Positions 43,782 to 51,651 of a DNA stretch of 64,000 nucleotides are shown here, one piece after another. Location of the stretch: NCBI GenBank assembly GCA_029432815.1, contig JAROBA010000009.1:62001-126000 (forward strand). Direction: 5' to 3'. A program made the position numbers and the translations under genes. Each line of letters starts with the position of its first letter. Within the stretch, counting starts at the first letter, position 1. The DNA is from Pontiellaceae bacterium B1224 (GTDB lineage Bacteria > Verrucomicrobiota > Kiritimatiellia > Kiritimatiellales > Pontiellaceae). The notes under the pieces are model-generated. The model was not told the DNA's origin. It was given only the letters and a program-made list of their open reading frames with translations, and did not search any database.

Positions 43782-45683
43782 CAGATTGTAATCCGTGGTG
43801 GCCTCCTCCCCGGCCCCGCCGACACTGATGGGATGATAGGCCGAAGGGTTGACAATGATATTATTGAAAAGTTCATCCCGGCAGGTGTCGTACCAGACAT
43901 GAAGATCAAGGCCGCGGTTAATCATGATGTTGTTATAAACCTTCCGACTGAATCCTTCGCGCAGCTTAACGGACGTATTCAGAATGAGGTTGTTATAGAT
44001 CTCATAATTGCTCGATCCATCATCGAGATCGATGCCGAACTCCGTGGGTTCATCGTAGTGAAAACGATTGTTGCGAATATGCGTCGTTTTCCATGCTTCC
44101 AGAAAAGCGTAAGGCCGCTTAATTGCCCCGTCTCCTCCGTTGTGGTTGTAGCCGCCAATGGAGTAAAAGCGGTCGCGCCCCCAGGAGTTAAATGGGCCAT
44201 GATCGTTGGTTTCGCGAATGCAGTCAAAAACATCATTAAACTCAATAATATGGCCGCCCCACGCCCCGTCGCAGATATTGATGCCTGAACGCGGACTGCT
44301 GTGAATCGTGTTATGACTAACCGTAATACTTTCCGCCAAAAACAGATTTACACCGGCGGTCTGTTTTTCAAATCGCCCCATATTAAACATATGGTTATAG
44401 CTGATCGTAATATCCTTCGGATAATCCTCGGTTTTGGGGCCGATCTCCGTATTGATGTCTATATCCGCAGCGTCGGTAATATAATCGTCCCACTCATTTG
44501 TATCCCATAATGCGACCTTGCTACCGCAAACGTTGACGCAGGTTGCCCCGTTGTCGAGGAACTCATTATTCGTGACAAGGTGGTTTCTATTGTAGGCACT
44601 GAAGAAAACTCCGTTACCTCCGATGCGGTCAAAAACTGAATCTGAGACCGTCACGTTTTCCGCATCCTGTATGAAGATGGCACCGGCCCGTGCCAGACGC
44701 CAGTCGCTGCGATTCATCGGCTCATACTCGCGCGTAAACAGGGTGCGGTGGGTGCCGGTGAAGGCGAAATTTCTGAAGGTGAGATATTTAACTTTTGTTT
44801 CGGCTGTCCCCACCACGCGAATTAGCTCTTCAAGCGACGCGGCTTCAACGATTGCGGTCGACAGATCAACGCCGTTCGGCGGATAGAAATATAGTTTTCC
44901 ATCCGATTCGTCGTAGAACCATTCGCCCTCGGCGTCGAGTTCTTCAAAAATATTTTCTACCATACGGTAGGTACTGTGAACACCGGAACCGCGGTTGTTA
45001 TCGCCCACCCAATCCAGATTCAGTGAACTGCCGCTCTTCCCTGTAATCCGATAGGAATTTCCGCCCCACCGGCTTCCGTGCAAACCACGATAAAAGCCTC
45101 CCGCCGGATCAGACCAGCTGTTTACTTTGGTGCTGCCGATGGCATCACTTGCATAGCCGTTGAGAATGGCTGTATCCTCATCGTAGTTCGGATATCGCGC
45201 CATCACCTGAAGATCGTTGTTTATAAACAGCATGTCGAAATCGAGCCCCGAGCCAACCGTTGCCACCTGAATATTTCCGGAATGGGTGGTCCATGTCGGA
45301 GACAACGGAATGGCACCACTGATGATCACGGTTTCATTGGAATAACCGGAATACGTAACCGGAACAGAAGCAGAGCCTGAATCGGTGGTTCCGAATTCAA
45401 GTGCTGAACCTAAATAATAGGTCCCTCCCCTTACCCAGACATGGATCGGATCAATGGCTGAAGGCAACGCGGCACGTACGGCCAACTGTGCTTTTTCCAA
45501 GGTTTGGAAAGGAGCATTCATGCTGCCCGCATGGGAGTCGTTTCCCGTCGTTGCCACATAGTAGTCTAGCGCAAACACATTCAATCCAAATAGCAAGGCG
45601 CCGACAACAGCCGCGCTTTTTCCCACCCTCTTCCAGACATTGGAACACGGACCAAAAAATTTACTTTTTTTATTCCACATCAT
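43773..45683 (-). CDS. Secreted right-handed beta-helix protein, proximal part (GH141-like)
   Basis: 636 residues in frame before a premature TAA at a T7 run. The signal peptide and helix cap (Y-Y-V-A-T-T-G-N-D-S-H-A-G) are followed by G-G-T-Y-Y-L-G-S-A-L, F-N-S-W-G-R-D-R-F and D-L-D-D-G-S-S-N-Y-E-I-Y-N-N-L, the same motif set as the 10536 and 14854 proteins. The ATG at 45680 is an alternative start with better spacing from AGGA. Removing one T at 43775-43781 joins this frame to the distal part, giving about 1195 residues. Three copies (two perfect, one with a mismatch) of the TTCCAA palindrome lie within about 220 bp of the start. Confidence 0.82.
   Translation of the reverse strand: MMWNKKSKFFGPCSNVWKRVGKSAAVVGALLFGLNVFALDYYVATTGNDSHAGSMNAPFQTLEKAQLAVRAALPSAIDPIHVWVRGGTYYLGSALEFGTTDSGSASVPVTYSGYSNETVIISGAIPLSPTWTTHSGNIQVATVGSGLDFDMLFINNDLQVMARYPNYDEDTAILNGYASDAIGSTKVNSWSDPAGGFYRGLHGSRWGGNSYRITGKSGSSLNLDWVGDNNRGSGVHSTYRMVENIFEELDAEGEWFYDESDGKLYFYPPNGVDLSTAIVEAASLEELIRVVGTAETKVKYLTFRNFAFTGTHRTLFTREYEPMNRSDWRLARAGAIFIQDAENVTVSDSVFDRIGGNGVFFSAYNRNHLVTNNEFLDNGATCVNVCGSKVALWDTNEWDDYITDAADIDINTEIGPKTEDYPKDITISYNHMFNMGRFEKQTAGVNLFLAESITVSHNTIHSSPRSGINICDGAWGGHIIEFNDVFDCIRETNDHGPFNSWGRDRFYSIGGYNHNGGDGAIKRPYAFLEAWKTTHIRNNRFHYDEPTEFGIDLDDGSSNYEIYNNLILNTSVKLREGFSRKVYNNIMINRGLDLHVWYDTCRDELFNNIIVNPSAYHPISVGGAGEEATTDYNLFF
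45495..45509. repeat. TTCCAA-N3-TTGGAA palindrome inside the frameshifted beta-helix gene
   Basis: TTCCAA GGT TTGGAA without mismatch, about 175 bp into the gene. It encodes F-Q-T-L-E, a different reading frame of the palindrome from most other in-gene copies. A near-copy with one mismatch is at 45631-45645. Confidence 0.7.
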
Positions 45684-45701
45684 TTTTCCTCTTACTGTTC
45701 A

Positions 45702-45718
45702 TTTCCAACGATTGGAAA
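45702..45718. repeat. TTCCAA-N3-TTGGAA palindrome, intergenic copy 4
   Basis: TTTCCAA CGA TTGGAAA with perfect 7-base arms, 18 bp upstream of the frameshifted beta-helix gene, close enough to overlap its leader. Confidence 0.8.
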
Positions 45719-45898
45719 CCATGCTTTTTTTCTTTGAGGCGGAGACCTATATTAAAAAAAACGATCTGACTTTCGGCACGAACGCACGACAAACGTTAAA
45801 TACCAGCCGCCAGATACATGCGGTATATTGTATATGATCACGAGTCGGCATCAATAATTCGAAAGAATCAGGTCGAGTCTATGATCATATTTGAAGTT

Positions 45899-45932
45899 AA
45901 AAAAAACACTGCGCCCCAAACGGACCGCAGTG
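45899..45932 (-). terminator. Rho-independent terminator of the PEP-CTERM gene
   Basis: On the minus strand CACTGCG pairs with CGCAGTG (45907-45913 and 45926-45932) around a 12-base loop, directly followed by a run of eight T. It lies 23 bp after the stop of the 45956 gene. Confidence 0.85.
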
Positions 45933-45955
45933 CTTACGAAAACAATTCATTGAGC

Positions 45956-46675
45956 TTAGATCATGAATCTGCGGCGGATGAACAGGATTCCCCCTCCGCA
46001 TGCGGTGATCAAACCCAGCGTAGCCGGTTCCGGCACAGCGACACCGACTATATCAAACTCGGTATAGGTCGCAGTTCCGCCAGCATTTGCACCTGTAAGG
46101 AAATCAAACTTAACCGATTTCACTCCGGTTCCGATCATACCGGCATCATCTGAAATTTTCACTTCCGTCCAGACATTGACCTCTCCGTTTTCATCGGCAG
46201 CAGCTACAGTGTTGGCATAATGCGTTCCGTTGGTAATTTCCTCGAACGAATCATCCATATAAATAAAGGTCAGCGTGTATTCCTGGTCCGAACGGCCTCC
46301 GCTCCCCGTATTCCAGGCAGCATAGGTATTAATTCCAGAAATATTATATCCCAATGTGTTCACCGAGGTATCAAGATTGATAGTAATCGATCCTGTGTTG
46401 AACTGCGCCTCAAAGCCTACGCCAACCCCGGCAACTCCATCAAAAAGACGACTCGTTGTATCGCCTCGCCCACCTGTATCTATATCGGAAGCACTCAGAA
46501 ACGTTGCCTGATCCGAATTAGCGAGGTCAGTGGCACTAATGGGGGTAAATGTTCCAGGGAATGGATCAGTTTCCAACGTCCCGGAACCTTGACTGTCAAT
46601 TATGAGTGCAGCACTTGATACGAATGGCAATGCCAGCGCAACAAATGAAGCAACTATTGTCGTCCTTTTTTTCAT
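45956..46675 (-). CDS. PEP-CTERM protein consisting of a GGRANQGY module
   Basis: 239 residues with a signal peptide (about 1-22). Almost the whole mature protein is the roughly 190-residue module shared with the 34761, 42095 and 46781 proteins (A-W-N-T-G-S-G-G-R-S-D-Q-E-Y and T-E-F-D-I-V-G-V). It ends with V-P-E-P-A-T-L-G-L, a hydrophobic helix and R-R-R-F-M-I, a PEP-CTERM signal nearly identical to that of the 33958 protein. It is therefore the minimal form of the module with a surface-sorting tail, flanked by its own terminator and by that of the next gene. Confidence 0.87.
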   Translation of the reverse strand: MKKRTTIVASFVALALPFVSSAALIIDSQGSGTLETDPFPGTFTPISATDLANSDQATFLSASDIDTGGRGDTTSRLFDGVAGVGVGFEAQFNTGSITINLDTSVNTLGYNISGINTYAAWNTGSGGRSDQEYTLTFIYMDDSFEEITNGTHYANTVAAADENGEVNVWTEVKISDDAGMIGTGVKSVKFDFLTGANAGGTATYTEFDIVGVAVPEPATLGLITACGGGILFIRRRFMI

Positions 46676-46731
46676 TCTTTATTTCTCCTTTGTATTTAGC
46701 TTTTCCTTCATAAAAATATTTTTTATCAAAC

Positions 46732-46765
46732 GACCTCCTCTCCGCTAAAGGCGGAAAAGGAGGTC
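46732..46765 (-). terminator. Terminator of the LamG/PKD gene
   Basis: GACCTCCT (46732-46739) pairs with AGGAGGTC (46758-46765). Inside it TCCGC (46741-46745) pairs with GCGGA (46751-46755), giving a long GC-rich stem. On the minus strand a T/A-rich stretch follows. Confidence 0.8.
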
Positions 46766-46780
46766 TGGAGCAGAGATGAG

Positions 46781-48793
46781 CTACTCAAAAATAACCCGAT
46801 AAAACTCAGCTGCCTGGTTTTTCTGAGGCAGAACGATTTTAGTCTGAGGAGGGGTTCCCACCACATTGGTGAACGTGCTCCATGTTCCGACGGCCAGGTT
46901 CAGCGTGCTCTGAACGCTGTACTGATAGGACGAATCGGATGCCCATGAGAGCGAGGTTCCGCCATCTGCCAACTCAAGTACAATCACATCCGGAACCGGT
47001 TGGCCGGATGGAACTCCGAGAATATCAATTTCGCGCCCCACCACAACACCACCTGCATTCGCATTGAAGAAATTATCAAAGGTAACGGATTTAACGTTTT
47101 TGGCCATCGCCAACCCGTTTGTTTCCACAAAGGTCACCTTGGTCCAGTAGTTCGTATCCCCATCGTTTGGTGCCCAATGCTCAGAATCGGCCAGCACCGC
47201 TTCGCTACCATCAGCATAGGTCACCCGAATTCCATAGCCCTGATTCGCGCGACCGCCGCCGCCCGGGTTCCAACCGGCAATGGAGGAAATTTCCGTAATG
47301 TCATACCCGTAGGTATTCACCGAAACGTCAAAATTAAGCGTCACAGAGCTGTTTGCATCCCATCGCACCTCGCCCGCTCCGCTAATGCTTCCATCCGTAT
47401 TGCCGATGCTGCCGTCGAACAGGTTGGTCGTGCTGGTGGCTCCATTAAGCACACCTAAAGCACTGAGAAACTGGGTCTGGGCCAGGTCGTCCGTAAGGAA
47501 GGAAGGCAGCGTGGCAATATCAAAGCCTTCTGCCGTCACAACCAGATCTGCACCTACATATTGCGACACTTCGATAACAACCGAATTTGTATCGATGAGT
47601 CCATTGGAATCAACCACCACAACGGCTGCCGTATAAACACCGGACAGCATATAGGTGTTGGTGGCGTTCACTCCGCTGGCCATATTTCCATCACCAAAAT
47701 CCCAGTCATAGGAAACAATGCTCGTGCTTGAGGTACTGGCAGAAGCGTCGAACGCAACCTCCAGTGGATATTCACCGACAGTGGGTGTTGCCGAGACAGC
47801 GGCCGTAACAAAATGAGCAACCGAGATATCAACAGAACTGGAACCCGAGCTTCCGTTGGCATCGATAACCTCTAGTGAGGCCGTATATTCGCCGGTAGCC
47901 GAATACGTGTTGGTTACAATCATACCGCTGGTGGTGGTGCCATCGCCAAAGTCCCAGTTATAGGAAACAATATTCGTGGAGGACGCACTGCTCGAACCAT
48001 CAAAAATCACCTCAAGCGGTGGCGGACCACCCAACGTGGACGCGGAAATGATGGCCGATGTTTTCATAGTAAAAAGTTCCGTAATTTCAGCTCCGGACAG
48101 CTCGTGGTCATACACCCGAAAATCATCCAGGAGTCCATGGTAGTAAGCGGTCGAGCCCCCCGAACTGCCGATAAAAAAGGAAGTGATACCCGTCATAACA
48201 TTGGTTTGACCGGTTCCGCTTGCATAAGGAGTGGAGTCACCGTTGACATACATGGCCATGGTTCCATCGGTCGCATTTTTGGTGAATACCCAATGATTCC
48301 ATTGCCCCCACAGCGTGGAATAATCGCCAACAGGAACGCCCTTGGTTATGCGATTACGCGGTGTTCCACTCCTGTTTGCATCGAAGTAGATCGTCGGTCC
48401 GCTCCACGGGAAATGACAGTTCAGCAGCCGACTGTTCCCCGTAAAGCCGGAAAAGGCGTTTTGCTGCACTTTCTGACTGGGATCGCCATAGCACCAAAAG
48501 GCGATACTTAATTCATTCGACACCGTTCCCAGAACATTGCCAATTGTAACAGAAGTCGGTATGCCATTTGAAATGGCAGTGGGCGAACCATCAAAATAGA
48601 GGGCTCCGCTACCGATCGCGGCATTATTAGTCCAAACCGGATTGAAGATAACTCCATCATAGTTACCGGTTGAATCGGCGGCCGTCGAACCACTGCCTTC
48701 TTCAAACTCCCAATGACCGACCAGTGCGGCCTGACTGATACCGGCAACCAATACGCCGGCAAATAACAACATAATTTTCCTGCTCACTTTCAT
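46781..48793 (-). CDS. Exported LamG-like lectin with two PKD domains and a GGRANQGY module
   Basis: The ATG at 48793 (MKVSRK...) has GGAG upstream and starts a signal peptide ending SQA; the frame extends to 48904 without support. The 670-residue protein has a LamG/concanavalin-like domain (about 22-230; G-H-W-E-F-E-E-G-S-G), two PKD domains (about 245-320 and 330-405, with W-D-F-G-D-G) and the shared module (about 410-600; G-W-N-P-G-G-G-G-R-A-N-Q-G-Y, R-E-I-D-I-L-G-V-P). It ends F-Y-R-V-I-F-E, without PEP-CTERM. It is divergent from the second discoidin kinase, mirroring the 34761 gene and the first kinase. Confidence 0.85.
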   Translation of the reverse strand: MKVSRKIMLLFAGVLVAGISQAALVGHWEFEEGSGSTAADSTGNYDGVIFNPVWTNNAAIGSGALYFDGSPTAISNGIPTSVTIGNVLGTVSNELSIAFWCYGDPSQKVQQNAFSGFTGNSRLLNCHFPWSGPTIYFDANRSGTPRNRITKGVPVGDYSTLWGQWNHWVFTKNATDGTMAMYVNGDSTPYASGTGQTNVMTGITSFFIGSSGGSTAYYHGLLDDFRVYDHELSGAEITELFTMKTSAIISASTLGGPPPLEVIFDGSSSASSTNIVSYNWDFGDGTTTSGMIVTNTYSATGEYTASLEVIDANGSSGSSSVDISVAHFVTAAVSATPTVGEYPLEVAFDASASTSSTSIVSYDWDFGDGNMASGVNATNTYMLSGVYTAAVVVVDSNGLIDTNSVVIEVSQYVGADLVVTAEGFDIATLPSFLTDDLAQTQFLSALGVLNGATSTTNLFDGSIGNTDGSISGAGEVRWDANSSVTLNFDVSVNTYGYDITEISSIAGWNPGGGGRANQGYGIRVTYADGSEAVLADSEHWAPNDGDTNYWTKVTFVETNGLAMAKNVKSVTFDNFFNANAGGVVVGREIDILGVPSGQPVPDVIVLELADGGTSLSWASDSSYQYSVQSTLNLAVGTWSTFTNVVGTPPQTKIVLPQKNQAAEFYRVIFE

Positions 48794-49006
48794 TATCGCA
48801 TCTCCTTTTCGCTTCATGTTTACAGCCATACCTATCTGACCCATCCAGGACCTGTCATTCTGAACCCGGTGGCCGCCACTAAACCGACTACCGATTGACG
48901 CCAAAATTTAGTACAAGTAAAGAAACCTGTCTTGTCCATCATACTGTTGACACGGAATTTACGGCACCGCCTTTGCGTTTGATGCTTACTATGCTAAATA
49001 GAATGC
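48794..49006. promoter_or_regulatory. Divergent promoter region of the second discoidin kinase
   Basis: This 213-bp region must serve both the LamG/PKD gene (-) and the kinase (+). A TTGACA at 48947-48952 and a TATGCT at 48990-48995 are visible but are about 37 bp apart, too far to form one promoter. No TTCCAA palindrome is present. Confidence 0.4.
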
Positions 49007-50812
49007 ATGAAACTGCTTACCCTCCATTCTGCCGTTCTTTTCCTGATCGGATTGCTGTCGTCTATGGCCAGCGCACAGATCCAGAAAACAGAGTTGCAGA
49101 AAATGGAGCTGGCGGAACTGGAACACTACCTTGACGACATAGACTCAGAACTGGAGCAATTGGCCGCCCTTACATTGCGCCGGGGCGTGGGATCATCGGG
49201 CTATCGGTCCAGTTTGCATGGTCAGCCAGATACAACTGAGTGGATCCGTATTGAATTAGGCGAAGAAACCACCATTGATGAAGTCGTGCTGGTGCCGATG
49301 CTGTGGAGCGATTCTCAAACGGATATTCAGTCCGAGGGATTCCCTCGAGCATTTCGGGTTCTGGCAGGAATGGGCAAGAGCACCAACGTGGTTGCAACCG
49401 TAACTGAAGAAGACCATGTAACGCCTCGTATAGCCCCGTTAACTATATCTTTCCTTCCAGTAAAAGCGTCATGGGTCATCATCGAAGCCAACATCCTCAA
49501 CCCTCGCCTTACGGCGAAACACTATTTCCTGCAGCTCTCGGAAGTCATGGTGTTCAGCGGCATGGAAAATGTGGCCCTGTACAAGCCCGTTAAAGTGCCG
49601 GCCCAGTCACCGGAGACCGGCACCTCGATTGAAGACCGCTTCATTGTGGACGGATTCACGCCCTATATGTTGAACGCGTCCAGTGGAGCCCAAAGTAAAA
49701 CCTTAGTGATCGCTGTCACAGAAACCCTTTCACTACCCACGTTAACCATTGACCTCAAGGCTCCCTATCCGATCAATCAGATCAACCTCCATTCAGCCGG
49801 TTTGCCACACGCTATTCCGATGGAAAACTTCACCAGCTGGGCCGTACCCCGCCATGTGCGTGTGATGGGGGCCAACCAGCCGGACTTTTCCGACGCAACC
49901 GCCTTATGTGAATACCAACAGACAACCATCTACGAAAACGGCCCCGCTATGATGCTGCGTTTTCAGGAAACACAGTGCCGATATGTCAGGGTGGATATCC
50001 TCGATCATCATCCTGTAGTTTCATTAACTCCCAATCCGCCGTTCATTGCTTTTTCTGAAATTGAAGTCATATCTGAAGGGAATAATGTTGCGCTTCACGC
50101 TCCCATCACAACCTCTGCCAACCTTTCCTACAGAGAGGGAACACTGGCTCGGATTACAGACGGTCTGAATTATTATGGGGATATCCTCCCCCTGAAGGTC
50201 TGGATGAATCAGCTGTCTCGACGACATGACCTGGAAACCCTCCGGCCCCATGTTGCCAAAGAATTGAATCGACGTTATGACCAGCAGAAAATAAACCTTC
50301 GCATCACGCGCTGGCTCGCGGCGGCACTCGCGGTTGGCATTGTGATCTCCTCACTCATTGGTCGAATCATGCGCATGCGCCAGAAATCGAAACTTCAGGA
50401 ACGTTTTGCCGCCGACCTGCACGATGAGCTCGGGGCTGATTTACATACGATCGGGCTCTTAAGCGATCTTGCCGGGGAGCCCCTCAGCGACCCCCGGGAG
50501 CTCTCGCGCCTCCTGAAACAAATCCGCACCACCACCGAAGAAACCGGCGAGGCCGTACGGCAATGCGCAACCATGCACATGAATGTGCCCTATCTTAATC
50601 TTGGAGCAACCATGAAACAAATTGCGGAACGCGTGGTGGTTCAGCTTGAACACGAGTTTACCATCGAGGGAGCTGAACATCTGAACAAACTTAAACCGAT
50701 GGTTCGCTCAGACCTGGTCCTTTTCTATAAAGAGGCGCTCATCAACATATGCAGACACGCAGAGGCCTCGAAGCTCGAGCACACACATTCATGCAACATC
50801 ACGGAGAATTAA
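49007..50812 (+). CDS. Sensor histidine kinase with discoidin-like sensor domains (copy 2), cut short by a frameshift
   Basis: 601 residues in frame. Layout and motifs match the 36906 kinase: signal peptide, two discoidin-like domains ending E-V-M-V-F-S-G and E-I-E-V-I-S-E, a membrane helix, HisKA_3 with F-A-A-D-L-H-D-E-L-G-A-D-L-H-T-I-G-L-L, and the start of the ATPase domain (N-I-C-R-H-A-E-A). It then hits a stop after C-N-I-T-E-N because of a shift at a (CA)4 run (50780-50787). The ATP-lid and D-N-G-H-G-L-P motif lie in another frame downstream. As written the protein would lack ATP binding and be inactive as a kinase, though it could still sense or bind ligand. Confidence 0.85.
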   Translation: MKLLTLHSAVLFLIGLLSSMASAQIQKTELQKMELAELEHYLDDIDSELEQLAALTLRRGVGSSGYRSSLHGQPDTTEWIRIELGEETTIDEVVLVPMLWSDSQTDIQSEGFPRAFRVLAGMGKSTNVVATVTEEDHVTPRIAPLTISFLPVKASWVIIEANILNPRLTAKHYFLQLSEVMVFSGMENVALYKPVKVPAQSPETGTSIEDRFIVDGFTPYMLNASSGAQSKTLVIAVTETLSLPTLTIDLKAPYPINQINLHSAGLPHAIPMENFTSWAVPRHVRVMGANQPDFSDATALCEYQQTTIYENGPAMMLRFQETQCRYVRVDILDHHPVVSLTPNPPFIAFSEIEVISEGNNVALHAPITTSANLSYREGTLARITDGLNYYGDILPLKVWMNQLSRRHDLETLRPHVAKELNRRYDQQKINLRITRWLAAALAVGIVISSLIGRIMRMRQKSKLQERFAADLHDELGADLHTIGLLSDLAGEPLSDPRELSRLLKQIRTTTEETGEAVRQCATMHMNVPYLNLGATMKQIAERVVVQLEHEFTIEGAEHLNKLKPMVRSDLVLFYKEALINICRHAEASKLEHTHSCNITEN

Positions 50813-51002
50813 GCTGAAGATTATTGATAACGGCCACGGACTTCCGGATATGGCGTCGCATACGGTTCCCAAATCACTCCGTCGCCGGGCCCGGCTCATG
50901 GGAGCCAAAGTGGAAGTGGAAAATGTGAGTTCAGGCGGAACCAGCATTCTGCTGACATTTAAACCCGGAAACAAGCTGCTTCCCTTCAGGAGAAAATCAT
51001 GA
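50788..51002 (+). pseudogene. Displaced C-terminal ATPase segment of the second discoidin kinase
   Basis: In the shifted frame this segment reads L-K-I-I-D-N-G-H-G-L-P-D-M-A-S ... L-R-R-R-A-R-L-M-G-A-K and ends in TGA overlapping the regulator ATG. It aligns with the end of the 36906 kinase. The stop/start overlap is the same ATGA arrangement as in copy 1, so it is the true 3' end of the kinase gene. Gaining two bases (one CA unit) at 50780-50787, or losing one base, restores one frame. Confidence 0.75.
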
Positions 51003-51646
51003 ATGCCAAAACCAGAATCATGCTCATTGAGGATCACCCGAAATATCGCACGGTCATAGAAATGGCCATGAAAAATGAGGAAGATATGGTCCTCTGCTCC
51101 ATGTTCGGAGCAGCCGAAATTGCGATTAGAAACATCAAAGAAGGGAATAATAAACCGGATCTGATTCTGCTCGACCTTAACCTCCCGGGAATCAGTGGAA
51201 TTGAAGCCATCCCGTTGATTACCTCTCTGATCCCGGAAACGAAAATCATCATCCTGACTCAGTCGAATCACGAGGCCGATGTCCTGAGCGCAATCCAGCA
51301 GGGAGCTGACGGATACCTCTTGAAATCATCCACGGTTAAGAAGATTAAAGAAGCCGTCCGTACCGTGATGAGCGGAGGTGCCTCGCTCGATGGAAATGTT
51401 GCACAGTTTATCCTACAGCAGCTTCAGAAAAAATCCACAATCCAAACAGACAAACCACTCTCGGAACGGGAACTCCAGATTCTGGCACTCCTGGCTGAAG
51501 GCCTGCTCAAAAAAGAAATCAGTAACCGCCTCAACATCAGCTACGGCAGCGTTGCCACCTACATCCGCCGGATCTACGAAAAGCTCAATGTCCTCAACGC
51601 AGCACAGGCCGTGGGCAAAGCGCATCGTTTAGGGCTTCTCGATTAA
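50999..51646 (+). CDS. NarL/LuxR-family response regulator (copy 2)
   Basis: 215 residues. The receiver domain has E11/D12 and phospho-acceptor D59 in L-L-D-L-N-L-P-G; the LuxR domain has L-S-E-R-E-L-Q-I-L-A-L-L and Y-G-S-V-A-T-Y-I-R-R-I-Y-E-K-L. It is closely similar to the 38873 regulator along its whole length, including the recognition helix, so the two may bind related sites. It remains intact although its kinase is frameshifted; phosphate could come from the first kinase (inference). Confidence 0.93.
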   Translation: MNAKTRIMLIEDHPKYRTVIEMAMKNEEDMVLCSMFGAAEIAIRNIKEGNNKPDLILLDLNLPGISGIEAIPLITSLIPETKIIILTQSNHEADVLSAIQQGADGYLLKSSTVKKIKEAVRTVMSGGASLDGNVAQFILQQLQKKSTIQTDKPLSERELQILALLAEGLLKKEISNRLNISYGSVATYIRRIYEKLNVLNAAQAVGKAHRLGLLD

Positions 51647-51651
51647 AGCAT

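Noticed and set aside
48947-48995. TTGACA and TATGCT as one promoter for the second kinase
   Set aside because: The two boxes are about 37 bp apart, far beyond the usual 16-18 bp spacing.
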